Shown here: one piece after another, positions 30,717 through 41,505 of the stretch | Numbering within the stretch: position 1 is the stretch's first letter | Layout: every line of letters begins with the position of its first letter | NCBI GenBank assembly: GCA_021399435.1 | Contig: JAJTUP010000012.1 | Coordinates: 1 to 64,000 of the forward strand | Reading direction: 5' to 3' | Source: Diaporthe sp. PMI_573 | Taxonomy: Eukaryota > Ascomycota > Sordariomycetes > Diaporthales > Diaporthaceae | Length of the DNA stretch: 64,000 bases | The notes under the pieces: generated by a model | The model's database searches: none | What the model was told of the DNA's origin: nothing | The model's input: only the letters and a program-made list of their open reading frames with translations | Position numbers and translations under genes: made by a program

Positions 30717-32645
30717 ATGGCAAAAACACACTCAGAGACGTCTCACTTTGAGACAGCGATATCGCAGCAGCATCATGGAGCCCATGTGCCGGAAGATGAG
30801 CCACAAGGTGATTATCGGGTGGGCTGGCGGACTCTGATGGCCATTGTAGCCTTGTCTATGGCGAATGCGTGTGCTGCCATTGCTAACACGGTCCGTACAC
30901 TTCTAACTAGAGCATATCCAAATTTATGCGCACATGAACTCTCTTGGTCTCAATATTTTCTAACCGACCTCGGGAGGCAGACTAATACAATTATCCACTT
31001 TCAAGTCATAAGTCTCGGCGATGCCAAGGATGCCTCATGGATAGCCAACGCCAACTTCTTGATGACCTTGGCATTTGGACCCGTGTTCGGGTCTCTGGGA
31101 GATCGTTTTGGCAAAAGGTGGTTCATCTTCGTCGCCACCATATTTGGTGTCGTGGGATCGTGTATCTCTGGATCAGCTCAGAAGACCACAGTTGTCATTG
31201 GCGGCAATATCCTCACAGGCCTTGCCAATGCTGGATGTGTATGCGGATTGTCCCCAGCGCCGTCGGTTTACAAGGTGGCCGAGCTGACAATGATATGCAT
31301 TTGCAGATCATGGGCACACCCTCTGCCCAAGAAGTCACCCCGAACAGATTGCGCCCCTGGACGATGGGCTTTGGGCAGTTCCTGGCCAGCGTGGCTGTGA
31401 TCGGGGGCACCATGGGCGCCGGTGCTTTCGTCAAGTTCCATAGCTGGCGATGGTCATACTACCTCAACGCCATTTTCTACGGGACCACATTTGTGCTTGT
31501 CACCCTCTTCTACCACCCGCCCCCTCCTGGTTTGCGTCGCCACGGGGCTCGACTAAATGAACTCGTTGCGAAGATCGATTACATTGGCATACTCGTCTTC
31601 ACTGCTTCTCTTGCATTGATTGTAATTGGTGTCACCTGGGGAGGCACTACATATGCCTGGCATTCACCTCAAGTCCTCACCACACTGATCGCGGGTTGTG
31701 GCGGGCTCTGCATATTTGGTATCTATGAGTGGATGGTCGTCTCCGAGGGTATCCTGGACCACCGCCTCTTCCAATCTCGCAACTTTCCCATCCTGATCTT
31801 CGTCTGTGTGATTGACGGCATGCTCCTCCTTGGTGTGAATGTCTTGTTCGCACAAGAGATTCCGACGCTATTCACGGCTGATCCAGTCCAGATCAGCGTG
31901 GTACTCACCCCTTACCTGGTAACTTCGGCTTTTGGCTGCATTCCTGCTGGAACCATAATGGCCCGTACCAAATCGTACAGATCAATGCTCGTAGCAGCCC
32001 TGCTATGGTGTGCTTTGTTCACTGGTGAGTTTCCGAAAAGCCTCTCGAGAGCAACTGCAACCGTTGACGGAATGATTTACAGGTCTCATGGCAATGCTGA
32101 ATCCATCCCGGCTGAGCTGGGCTTACGCCTTCTCGGCAATGTTTGGAATCGGTACCGCTGTGACCACAGTCATCCCCATCGTTGCACTTGCGCTCTCTGT
32201 ACCCTCTTTCCTTCTAGGTACGGCGGGGACCTTCAGTGTATCATGTCGTGCGCTGGGAGGGATCATTGGCATCAGTATTTTCACGTCGATTTATAACAAC
32301 AAGATGGCGGACCGTTTACCGGCCGACGTTGGCGCGGTTTTGGGCCCCGCTGGGCAGTCCACCCTTCTGCCAGACACATTGACAGCTTTGCAAACAGGAG
32401 ATCCCAGCGTTCTGGGGCACGTCCCAGGCCTGTCAGAGTCACTCATACCCAGCATTCTTGGCGCTCAGACAGACGCAAATGTTTACAGCTGGAAGTATGT
32501 GTGGATAGCCATTGCTGCGATTGTCGCCGCCAATGCGGTGGCTGCTTGCTTTCTGGAGAGCGTGGCTGGGAGGATGAACAACCATGTCGAGTCGGCTTTA
32601 GAGGAGTCTGAGGCCAGAGAAAAGCAGAAGGGAGCAGTTCACTGA
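30717..32645 (+). CDS. MFS transporter, TRI12-like drug/metabolite efflux pump
   Basis: A membrane exporter of the 14-TMS drug:H+ antiporter group most like fungal TRI12 proteins. Four exons join in frame: 30717-30890, 30981-31238, 31307-32024 and 32083-32645 (570 residues). After splicing the N-terminal region reads AIANTTNTIIHFQVISLGDA, and motif A-like GSLGDRFGKRWFI follows. SWRWSYYLNAIF is conserved, and the C-terminal half has VTTVIPIVALALSVPSFLLG and SCRALGGIIGISIFTSIYNN, hallmarks of the TRI12 family. In other fungi such pumps sit in secondary-metabolite clusters and export the product. Here it neighbours an SDR and a scytalone-dehydratase-like gene. It converges with the SDR, 183 bp apart. 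Exported substrate unknown. Confidence 0.92.
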
Positions 32646-32827
32646 ACAAGTTCTCATATGGATTTTTGTGAGAGATTCTGGCTTTTTGCTAACATCAAAC
32701 GTGAGCCTCAATGCGGCGACGCAGCGCTACGAGGATCGACGCATCATGCTCAATTGCCTGAAATTTACCTGAAACTATCTACCAGTTCAACAAAGTCGAG
32801 GAGGCTGTAAATACTTAAGCCAATGTT

Positions 32828-33745
32828 TCATGTCGTTTTTCTCACTGCTTGCGCTTGCTCTTCAACGTCCCTTGTGCAATCAACAAATCTTCCCCTTAGA
32901 GAAACTCCCTTATCCGTGCATAGCCAAACACATGTCCATGCAGGCAGCTCACCTTCGAAATGAGGTCGCCGCTTTCCAATCTCCGCCATATGCTCAATCA
33001 CATATGGTGCTTCAGTCTTTGTCTTCTCGGGATACGCCGTTTGGTGCAAGTCCGTTTCGATCTCGCCGGGGTGTATGGTAAACACTGATATTCCATTATC
33101 CCGACCGTCCATCCCGGAAAGTTGGTCCAACTCAACCTGCAGAGTCCCGGCAAACTTTGTGATCCCTGTCTTGGCACAGTTGTATGCTGTCGTCCACGGA
33201 AGATTCAGGTCAGGTGCTGCGGCACGACTGCTCGTGTAGATGATGGTGCCTGAGTTCCGCTCCCTCATTTCCGGCAACGCGAGCCTTGTGAGCTCTACCG
33301 GTGCGCGTAGGTTGAGCTCCAGGATATCCCACCATTCGACTGGGTCTGTGAGATGGAAAGGCTGAAAGGTGTTCGATCCGGCATTGCAGATTAGAATATC
33401 AACGGGGCCTAGCTGTGATCTAAATTCGTGAAGCAGGTGTTGTTGGTCATTGCGGTCGAGTATGTCTGCGACGATATCTAGGATCTTTCCGGTGGCTTGT
33501 GACAGTTCACCGCCACGGATTGATTGTATTTCCGCGGTAGTGGCTTCGACCTGGGTTGCAGTGCGCCCTGTCACGCACACGTTGGCTCCAGCCTGTGCCA
33601 ACGCAATGGCGATATGGCGACCGATGCCCCGTCCAGATCCAGTGACGAGTGCATTCTGGCCCTGCAGCGATCCATGGAGATTCTTGGGATCGATTGCTGT
33701 GTAAATGCCGGTCCTAAGTGTGAAGGGTGAAGGCGGTGGCGCCAT
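32828..33745 (-). CDS. Short-chain dehydrogenase/reductase
   Basis: A single-exon, 305-residue NAD(P)-dependent oxidoreductase of the classical SDR type. The cofactor motif TGSGRGIG is at residues 35-42, NAG at 121-123, the catalytic serine in YTSSRAAA (172-173) and YNCAK with Tyr188 and Lys192. HPGEIETDLHQ follows the cofactor-binding segment. The Rossmann domain begins after about 25 residues, which makes the N-terminus slightly longer than usual. Length and all catalytic residues are intact. It is transcribed towards the MFS gene. The substrate cannot be assigned; the sequence is not specifically of the naphthol-reductase subgroup. Confidence 0.92.
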   Translation of the reverse strand: MAPPPSPFTLRTGIYTAIDPKNLHGSLQGQNALVTGSGRGIGRHIAIALAQAGANVCVTGRTATQVEATTAEIQSIRGGELSQATGKILDIVADILDRNDQQHLLHEFRSQLGPVDILICNAGSNTFQPFHLTDPVEWWDILELNLRAPVELTRLALPEMRERNSGTIIYTSSRAAAPDLNLPWTTAYNCAKTGITKFAGTLQVELDQLSGMDGRDNGISVFTIHPGEIETDLHQTAYPEKTKTEAPYVIEHMAEIGKRRPHFEGELPAWTCVWLCTDKGVSLRGRFVDCTRDVEEQAQAVRKTT

Positions 33746-34171
33746 GATGATGCAGTAAATATTCTGAGTATCGAAGTAGTAAATTAATTATTCTTTTGGC
33801 GTTTACAGAATGATGCCGCCAGTACAACTGGGCGAGAATGAGATGCCGAACTGCAGATGCGAGTTACCAAACCTCTCCCGTATTCCAGAGCCGATGTAGA
33901 GGCTACCCCGAATTATCTGCATAATTGGCTTTATGGTCTGATCGTCCGAGCGCTATCGCATCGAGGTGTCGCTCCATGCGTATTCTGTTTCGGACAATCC
34001 GCGCGCGGGGATGGTGTCCTAATCGGAATATCCGTCGAGAAGACGCTATTCGGCTTTAGCGGACTTCGTCACCTCAGACATCAGATCACCTCATGCAATG
34101 TGACTTAAATTTGGCGTTAGCATCGTACTTCTGTTTTCACGCACGGCATCTGCATCAGCTCAGGATCAACG
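33746..34171. other. Divergent promoter region between SDR and scytalone-dehydratase-like gene
   Basis: 426 bp separating two divergently transcribed genes, a layout that allows shared control. No specific regulator site could be identified with confidence. Confidence 0.45.
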
Positions 34172-34754
34172 ATGGAGTTCGAGATCTACATCCCTGAGAA
34201 CTTGAAGTTTCCCGACTACATCGCGGTATTGCAAACAACTAGAACGTGGGCAGATGGGTACGATAGAAAGGTAAATAATACACTACATCTTCAAAAACAT
34301 TGACGTGAGCTTCGCTGAACACAAGCATCAGGATATTGAAAGGCTCTCTGCCGCACTGGCCAGTTCTGTCATTGTCGACTATTCCCTCATAGTCCCAAGC
34401 TGGGGAGAGAAAAGATACTCAGGTCCTGAGTTTGCCAAAGAATGGCTGTCGCCCGAGCACCTCGGTTTGAAGCCTTTAGCAACACAGCATCTAATAGGAC
34501 TGCCTTATTTCAAGCTCGTGTCAGACGATGAGATTGTGGTAGAGTGGCAGCAACTGGTCTCTCATGGCCGTCGAGAGGGTGATGTAACCCACGCTGTTCA
34601 AGAAGGAATCTCAGAGACGAGCGACCATCGAAGCTACGTGGAGCATCGTCTCATCAAGGTTGATGGCAAGTGGAAGATCGCGCGGATCACTCCGAAGTTG
34701 ATTTACAACACGGGAAATTTCATGCGGATACGTCGGCCGGAAGGGGTGTCGTAA
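34172..34754 (+). CDS. Scytalone-dehydratase-like protein (NTF2/SnoaL fold)
   Basis: Two exons, 34172-34257 and 34310-34754, give 176 residues, the usual length of fungal scytalone dehydratase. RTWADG, IERLSAALASSVIVDYSLI, the hallmark TQHLIG (active-site His), VSDDEIVVEWQQLVSHGRRE (second His) and VDGKWKIARITPKL follow the scytalone dehydratase order. The segment that normally carries the active-site Asn (GMNTHWYKK-like) reads SETSDHRSYVEHRL here, so catalysis or substrate may differ. A second donor four codons later (GTAAAT) would break the frame, so GTACGA is chosen. Classical members dehydrate scytalone in DHN-melanin synthesis; relatives act on other polyketides. Its neighbours suggest polyketide tailoring. 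Confidence 0.82.
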
Positions 34755-35345
34755 AAGTCAGAGCCCGTCAGCCATCAGCTGCTGCGTGCCATAGAGAGCC
34801 ACAAGGTTTAATGTTCAGCGATTCTATGAGCTGAGAAGCAAATTCCAAATGTGCGTCCGGAGTGCCTCCATGGTCGGATATTCCGGTACGTGGTCGCTTC
34901 ACAATGCCAGGAGTGTGCTCCATGAAGCCGCGGGATTCCCGTCACGTATCTAGCGCTCTGCCACGCGTCCTCATACTACCCTACCAGTGGCCATTCGTGA
35001 GTATACGATAATCGTAAACGAGCATGACAGCAACCAGTCAAAAGCAATACGCGTGTAGCAGCATCTGGTGTTGCATTCCGATGAGGTTAGTGGCTAACCT
35101 AAAGGAATTCGGCACTGCTATACCCGTCTTTCTATCGAACTTGCTTCGATTGATTTGAATATCTACTTAACCTATGCTTAATATTCCTCTCTGGGTGGTA
35201 CTGTCGTGATAATGGCGACTGTACACGATCATCGTGTAGGCATGGCAAGAGAGCTCTGAAAAACAATATAAATGAAGCTAGCTCCAAGAAAAATTATCTG
35301 TGGCCCTGATAGCACGCAAATCGAGACCTGGAATTTGATTCCAAA
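34755..35345. other. Intergenic
   Basis: 591 bp with normal composition. No gene or repeat was seen. Confidence 0.5.
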
Positions 35346-36416
35346 ATGAAGACTGGGCTAATTGCTTGCATCCTCGCGGCGAATGCTCGCGCGTTGACTC
35401 GTCACCTCACCAGTCCTTATTTCAACCTAACCTCATGCCCGACGAGCGTTGGACACACTGTGGCAGACTTGGATAAAACCCTAGAGTTCTACCATGATCT
35501 TGTGGGGCTCGTTGTACTTCATCAATACGAGGGGCCCATCGAAAACCCAGCATATGGGAGGCTTACAAACACAGTCACAGCGACCTACAAGACAGCCACA
35601 GTTGCTATTCCCAACCAGCGCTGGACATTGAACCTGGTCGAGTACATCGGCATCCCCAGAGAGCAGATCAAGCAGCGCGAACAGGACCCCGGCGACCCCG
35701 GCCTCACCCTCACCGTCAAGAACTCATCCGCCATCAACAACGCCCTGCGTGCTGCCAACCTGACAACCATCCTCGGCGAACCGATACCAGAGGGCGGCGA
35801 GGAGGGAACAACCTCTACAGTGTGGGTGTACGATCCCGATGGGTACATGGTAGAGCTCGTCCAGCGCAGCGGCCCATCCGACTACTTCACGGTCTCCCCA
35901 CCCAACATCACCGACGGCCCAGGGATGGAATTCGTCATCCGCGGGCAGCTCGACCTCACCCTGTCCAACGCCACGCAGGCGATCACCTTCTACCGCGACA
36001 TCCTGGGGCAGAACATCACCCGGGGTTTTGAGCCTCTCATCGGGCCCGGGTACGAAGCGCTCGGGTTCGTTGGGACCATCTTCAACATGAGTGCCGACAC
36101 GCAGTGGGCTGCCGTCACCGGAAATTGTGAACCGGATACGAGGTGCGAGTACTACGAGTGTGATGCTCCGGACAGGGTTTCCATCGTTTACCCGGCGCAA
36201 TACCCTGGTGTGGGGATCACGTCTTATAACGTGAAAGGTTTGGATGGCATCGTGGAGAAGATTCGAGCTGCTGGTCTGACTATCGTTACTCAAGGGGGTG
36301 TGCCTGTGCAGGTGGACGGCAGGCGGAGTATTGTGATTCGAGACCCGTCCGGGTATCTCGTACGACTGGATGAAGGGGCCTTGATTTTGGGCAAGCAAGG
36401 CGAGGATCATATGTAA
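35346..36416 (+). CDS. Secreted tandem VOC (glyoxalase/dioxygenase-fold) protein
   Basis: A single-exon protein of 356 residues with a short signal peptide (MKTGLIACILAANARA). Two vicinal-oxygen-chelate domains follow. The first has the metal-binding His in SVGHTVADLDKTLEFYHDL (about 36), WTLNLVEYIG and a Glu ligand in DPDGYMVELVQRSG. The second has a helix QAITFYRDILGQNI and ends RDPSGYLVRLDEG, where the usual Glu is replaced within YLVRLDE, so only the first site may bind metal. There are several Asn-x-Ser/Thr sites (NLTSC, NSSA, NLTT, NITD, NATQ, NITR, NMSA) and four Cys clustered at CEPDTRCEYYEC, in keeping with secretion. VOC proteins are normally intracellular. Substrate and reaction are unknown. 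Confidence 0.85.
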   Translation: MKTGLIACILAANARALTRHLTSPYFNLTSCPTSVGHTVADLDKTLEFYHDLVGLVVLHQYEGPIENPAYGRLTNTVTATYKTATVAIPNQRWTLNLVEYIGIPREQIKQREQDPGDPGLTLTVKNSSAINNALRAANLTTILGEPIPEGGEEGTTSTVWVYDPDGYMVELVQRSGPSDYFTVSPPNITDGPGMEFVIRGQLDLTLSNATQAITFYRDILGQNITRGFEPLIGPGYEALGFVGTIFNMSADTQWAAVTGNCEPDTRCEYYECDAPDRVSIVYPAQYPGVGITSYNVKGLDGIVEKIRAAGLTIVTQGGVPVQVDGRRSIVIRDPSGYLVRLDEGALILGKQGEDHM

Positions 36417-36754
36417 GCCATGTTCTAACTTCATCTCGGGAGAGAACAATACTTTCCTCCATTCAGACGAATGACCCTCGTGCGTTGCAGGAGTCGGGAC
36501 TGATACGATATCTATATGACAAGGATATATTCTAAGAGAGACACGTTCCTCTAAGGCTTCAAGCCATAACAAACACACGCACCTTTCCAAATCAATGAAT
36601 CGATTTACCTGGGTGCAGAAGTGAAAGACTTCGGAAGCACAAGGAAGGTTCAGGAATGAACGCGTACAGTGGACGGATATCTGCTGGCCTGACCGCAGCT
36701 ACCCCCGAACACAGAAGTCTCCCCAGAGGCATCAAGATCGCATGGAGACCCCTT
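36417..36754. other. Convergent intergenic region
   Basis: 338 bp between the 3' ends of the VOC and GH43 genes. Nothing beyond expected 3' UTR sequence was seen. Confidence 0.5.
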
Positions 36755-37809
36755 CTACCCACTAGGCTCGCTGAAAGACTGCGAGAACGGAGCCGGGATC
36801 CCAAAGTTCGGGCCACCGTTGCTGTTCGCAGTCAAAGGTTGCACCATAGCATACCTCGAGTTATCACACGCCCCAGCCGAGTTACTAGTAGCATGGTAGG
36901 CGAGCCACGTCTGCTTCCCGTCCGGGCTCTGGAAGAACCCGTTGCTCGCGGGGCCGTAGTTGCCGTTGGCGCTGGAGAACACACACCCGTTGTTCTTGCT
37001 CCACGCGCTGGCGAGGTAGGGCGCCGTGGAACCGTCCCACGTGAGGAGGCCGATGCAGTAATTGGGCGTCCAGCAGTAGGACGCGGCGTAGGCGATGTGG
37101 GTCTTGCCGTTGAAGTACAGAGCGGCGGGGGCCTCGTTCACGGGGGTGCCGTTGCGCTCGAAGGCGAGGGTCGGCTGGGAGATGACGTAGATGGAGCCCG
37201 TGAGCGCCGTATTGCTGTCCGCGAGCTTCTGGATGCAGATGGACTGGTACTGCACCCCGTGGAAGCAAGAGAACATGAGCCAGTTGCCGTAGTTGTTGAA
37301 GCGCAGGACGGACCCGTCGATGGACCACTCGCTTGTCAGCTGTCCGGCGTAGCTGTAAGTGTCCCAAGGTGTGGCACCACCTGTTGCTACATCAGCTTCC
37401 ATTGATTATGGAGGTGAAGGGGACATAAGGTAAGGAGCCAGATAAGCGTACCCTTGAGAACGTGAAGCCTCTGTCCGTCGAGGTTCGCACTGGTACCCGC
37501 GGTATAGTAGATATACCAAACTCCACCTAGATAATGGACCTCCGGAGCCCACACATTGCAGCAACGCGATGCCGTGGACGTCGAGTATACGGTCTTCTTG
37601 GTCGCTGCCTTGAGACCTTCTATGCTTGTGGCTCGAGAGATCTGGACATCGTTCCAAGAGGTGGTGAGTAAATAATAGTAACCCCCCGTGTAGACCAGAA
37701 AGGGGTCAGAGCCGCCTGGATTGCGGATGGGGTTGGTATAGGCATCAGAAAAGTTGAACAGGCACACGAAGAGACTCAAAAGAGCGGTGATTCTTTGAAA
37801 GAAATACAT
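36755..37809 (-). CDS. GH43 arabinanase/arabinofuranosidase-like enzyme
   Basis: A secreted glycosidase of 329 residues in two exons, 37809-37452 and 37386-36755 on the minus strand. The join gives LHVLKATGGATPWDTYSYAG. A signal peptide (residues 1-23, ending FSDA) precedes YTNPIRNPGGSDPFLVYTGG, whose Asp35 is the catalytic base. NVWAPEVHYLGGVWYIYYTA contains a conserved acidic residue, and GTPVNEAPAALYF carries the likely catalytic acid Glu. The protein ends with the five-bladed propeller strand SRYAMVQPL and a short tail. Length and motifs fit the compact GH43 subfamily 26 (exo-acting arabinofuranosidases on arabinan). It is one of several pectin and hemicellulose side-chain enzymes in the window. 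Subfamily is inferred. Confidence 0.88.
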
Positions 37810-38357
37810 GTTGGGCCAGTCTCTTTGACGATTAAGCCCGATAACCCAAATGCTGCTACTACTGGGCTCGCATTACGCCTTCCATTTTATTTATACACCT
37901 GAAGCGGAAGTGAAGCGGAAATTGTCAACATTATCAACATCGCCAAGACGGCAATGGAGAAAGTCACGCCCAGCAGCGGACGGAGGGCTTCATGAGAAAT
38001 CGGAAGCTTATTCGAGCGCATCGAAGCCGATTCATTCAGGGTGGTTCGGGACCTGTTCGTGGGGACCCCACAGCTGTTCGCTAGTGCGTCCAAGACAGGA
38101 GCTTCTGGGGTGTACTCCGGGGCGAGACCAAGCATTTAAGACGTGATTTGTGGAATTGATCTGTCATTTCCAGAAGGGGAAATACGGGACATCACTGGCC
38201 TTGTTCCTTGGCAGCAACCAGAGAGAATAATGTTTATCCTGTATTTCTGACAATAAATCAATTAAGCAGGGGCAGTTGAAGCCACTTGGAAGCCTTGATC
38301 AACTAGCACCGTCATGGCATGCGTGGTCTCTTGGTCTGCAGGGCGGCTTCTTGCGCC
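37810..38357. other. GH43 promoter region
   Basis: 548 bp between the start of the GH43 gene and the stop of the phospholipase C gene, both on the minus strand. No further feature is apparent. Confidence 0.45.
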
Positions 38358-40121
38358 CTAATCAGCGTTCTGGACCTCAAACTTGACTAGCAGTGAGGAC
38401 TTTGTCTCCCGTCCCTTCAAGTCGAGCAGCCGAATAAAGCTCCAGCCCTCGGTAGCATAAAGAAGCCGCACGGTAGTGAGCGCAAGGATCGGGTTGACCG
38501 AAAATGAGTCGTCGCTCTTGATCAGGATCCTCAGGAAAGCCAGCTCGCTGTCTTCGTACTCCCACTCGAGCGTCTCGTCCCAGACAGGCTCAGTCGTCGG
38601 GGGGTTCTCCCCACGATGCAGGAACCCGGTGAGCTTGTGCTGCTTGTACGACGCGGTCCTCTTCTTGTTCGATGCAGTGTCTTCCTTCTCGGAATCGAGA
38701 GGATGGATGAGCGAGGCGGTCACGTACGGCTTGATGTCGTCCGGCTCTTTGCCCTTTGGCAGTGGCAGATCCGTGGCTCCGGCGACGTGGACACGGATGC
38801 GCTTCTTCTGCCCTGTGGTAATACTGCCGTCCCCACCACTTCGGAGCGCTGCGGGCTTGAGCACGTATCCGTCTGTGCCCGAGAATAGCGCCTCGTTCAG
38901 CTGCATGCTGATGCCGAAAGTCTGCCAGTTCAGCGCGCAGATCTGAGCGCCGATGCCCCAGAACGCCACGGGCTTGAGGTTCTTGGATGAGATACGGGTT
39001 CCCTTGGGGAACACTCGCATCAGGTGATGTGCATTGTGCTTCGCGATGTTCTGGTCGAATTCGGGCATGAGTTTCAGTAGCCCAGTCTCTGAGACATTAA
39101 TGAGATGGTGGTGCGGGCCGTTGATCATCTGCGGCTGCTCGAACCATGAGTTGTCGATGGGCTTGACTGACTGGGCGTAGACGCCGAGCTCGGCGAGCTC
39201 TGGTATGATGACGCCTGCGCCGGTGGTCTTCTTCTTCTCCTTGTACTTCTTGCGGGCATCCTTGCTCTCGTCATCGGATGATTCGTCACTGGTACTGGAT
39301 TCGGAGTCTTTCTCCCCTTCCAGATGGAACTCGACGATGACGACAATCTTGGAGCCAAGGTCCTCCAGAGTGACGTGATCGCCGCCCTCTTGCTCCTCGT
39401 GGCCTTTCTTTCGGATGGCCTTGCTCAGCAGGCGATGCCCCCAGACCTCTCTCATGATGTCCACCAGCCGCTTCTGGCCGTGGGCGTCGCAGTGGTTCTC
39501 AAGAGAGATCATGATTGGCGCTGCCCGGTATCCCTGCTCGTTGACGGCCTCCTTGGCCTCCTGGTCGACGACATCCCGGATGGTCTCACAAACCTGGCGA
39601 AAGGGGATGTGGGACACCAGCGTGTAGCCGTGGGTGACCTTTGGCTCATCCTTGTCTTCCTCGGCGTCCCAGGCATCGATCTCGACACATCGAGCACCTG
39701 CCTTCAATGCGGTCTCATAGGCTGAGGCGGACGATGTGCCAAAGAGCTGGTGCGCCAAGAGGTATGTGTTGTGGCTGGAGCTGATAAAGTACTCGGGCAG
39801 CGGGTGCGACCTGTCGGTGACCTGCGGTGGAACGCTAATATGCGGCTTCTTGACCAGCGCGTGCAGAGCCGCACTTTGTACCTCGTCGGTGTCACCCTTG
39901 AGGTCGCGCTTGCTGAGCACGCCCTGGTCGAGCAAGAAGGACTTCAGCGCGCTGCTGACCCGCAGCTGATTCTGAGTCACGTCAGTCTTCCGAGCGCTGT
40001 GACCACCGCCGGCAATGGTGGTGTTGTCGACCTCCTCGCCATTTTCGTCATCCTCTGGAGAGGTGCCTTTTCTGGCAAAGGGATTCAGGCTGGCCAAGGT
40101 CGATGTTATGCCTTCAGCCAT
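38358..40121 (-). CDS. Phosphoinositide-specific phospholipase C
   Basis: A cytosolic, Ca2+-dependent enzyme of 587 residues in one exon that cleaves PI(4,5)P2 to IP3 and diacylglycerol. The X-box (about residues 108-265) has the catalytic His117 and Ca2+ ligand Asn118 in SSHNTYLLAHQ, ligands Glu147 and Asp149 in CVEIDAWD, and the second His in VTHGYTLVSH (164). A charged spacer (EKDSESSTSDESSDDE, about 272-305) precedes the Y-box (about 310-435: GVYAQSVKPID, HLMRVFPKGTRISSKNLKP, WQTFGISMQLNEALF). A C2 domain (about 445-585) closes the protein. There is no clear EF-hand, as in other small fungal PLCs. The gene is intact and lies divergent to the P450. Confidence 0.95.
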   Translation of the reverse strand: MAEGITSTLASLNPFARKGTSPEDDENGEEVDNTTIAGGGHSARKTDVTQNQLRVSSALKSFLLDQGVLSKRDLKGDTDEVQSAALHALVKKPHISVPPQVTDRSHPLPEYFISSSHNTYLLAHQLFGTSSASAYETALKAGARCVEIDAWDAEEDKDEPKVTHGYTLVSHIPFRQVCETIRDVVDQEAKEAVNEQGYRAAPIMISLENHCDAHGQKRLVDIMREVWGHRLLSKAIRKKGHEEQEGGDHVTLEDLGSKIVVIVEFHLEGEKDSESSTSDESSDDESKDARKKYKEKKKTTGAGVIIPELAELGVYAQSVKPIDNSWFEQPQMINGPHHHLINVSETGLLKLMPEFDQNIAKHNAHHLMRVFPKGTRISSKNLKPVAFWGIGAQICALNWQTFGISMQLNEALFSGTDGYVLKPAALRSGGDGSITTGQKKRIRVHVAGATDLPLPKGKEPDDIKPYVTASLIHPLDSEKEDTASNKKRTASYKQHKLTGFLHRGENPPTTEPVWDETLEWEYEDSELAFLRILIKSDDSFSVNPILALTTVRLLYATEGWSFIRLLDLKGRETKSSLLVKFEVQNAD

Positions 40122-41505
40122 GATCGAGTATGCAGACGGGGTTGGCAGTCGAGAATGAAAATGAGATGGCGACTGGACTGGACTGGACTGGACTGGAATT
40201 GACAGCTAAGCTACGTGTCCGTGGTGGTGAGAAGAGAAGTGAACACCTCCCGTCTTTTGGCCCCGCCAGAAGTTGGCGACGTTGGACTCGGCTAAGGGCT
40301 GCCGTCCAGTCTTAGCTGAGACGCCCACACATGTGCCAAAGAGTTGCAGTGGGCTTGGTGGAGAGAGGGGTCGAGCACAGCCCAGTCCCAAGGTGGGCCA
40401 ACGGCCAATTGTGAGCGTGGACAGGGGAGGAAGCATGGGGCCGTTGGTGGCCATTGAGATTACCTCATCCTCACCGCTAACCACTGACTGGCACCCAGGC
40501 ATGCTCACTGCCCTTTTTGTCACGGGACACTATAAGACTGCATGAGTGGACTATATTGTTCAACAGGTTCCGGGCAATTCTGACCTTTTGGCTCCCACAT
40601 TGCTATAGTGCAGCGGCGTACGGCGCTGTCTTGCTTACTCGAAATACCCCTTTTCTTTCTAACCCTCATTATTCTTCCTACATATAGAATTCAGATCAAT
40701 TGCCCAACTGTTTTACTTGAGTTTAATATGAGTGCACAAGAGTCGATTACCGCAAGCCATAAAGCCAAACTAGTTGTGATGAGGGAGTATTGGCTTGCTA
40801 CATCGTAAATACAGACCAGACTTTTAATTATTAAAAATACTTGTGACGTTGGTTTTCGAAAAAGCCCCCTTTGAACCAACTTGAACAGAGCACGAGGAGT
40901 GGAGGAAGGAAAATGAACATTTGGATATATACTGGAACAGATTTGGTGAGACAGAACTGCTCGTGGTACGCCGTAATAGCCTTGGATGAAATCTTTCTTC
41001 TTTCTTTGTTCTCCTTTCCTTCCTTTTAATTAATTTTTGATACATGTGCGCGCACCGAGACTGATGCCATAATAATGACGCAGACAACTCAGCCGCATGC
41101 AACTACAATAATAGGTAACTGTTTTACAGCCTTGGACGATGGAGGCGTTGCATATTGATTTGAAAGACATCGTTCAGCAGTCCAGTCCAGTTCTCCCAGG
41201 GACTCATGTCCTCCATCGTCCTATGGTTCTATCGTTTTACCGCTGCTGAATCTGTCTGTGGAGATAAACGCCGAGGGTAGTACAAAAAGAGTTGCAACTT
41301 GCCTAGCACGCAGTACTACTCCAACAACCCCAAGATGCTAAAAACAAGTGCTAATTATCCCAGACTCGGATGGGCCCGACAGGATGACAACTGAAAGGAT
41401 TCTTAGCTCGTTCCAGCTGGGCCGAAAGGATCAACCAACAGATTCAATCAACACGACGGACCCACACAACGAACCAACAATCGTGAGTGCTTATAAATAG
41501 CATAG
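40122..41505. other. Divergent intergenic region between PLC and P450
   Basis: About 1.4 kb serving as upstream DNA for both genes. It contains a pentanucleotide array at 40171-40195 close to the PLC start. No other gene was recognised. Confidence 0.5.
40171..40195. repeat. Pentanucleotide array (GACTG)5
   Basis: Five perfect GACTG units, followed by GA, about 50 bp upstream of the PLC ATG and hence likely in its 5' UTR or core promoter. Confidence 0.85.

Noticed and set aside
34270..34309. Donor GTAAAT for the scytalone-dehydratase-like intron
   Set aside because: It leaves phase 0 and breaks the downstream frame; donor GTACGA at 34258 joins in frame.
36656..37405. A 249-residue plus-strand protein
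   Set aside because: It is antisense to the GH43 second exon, whose catalytic motifs are clear.
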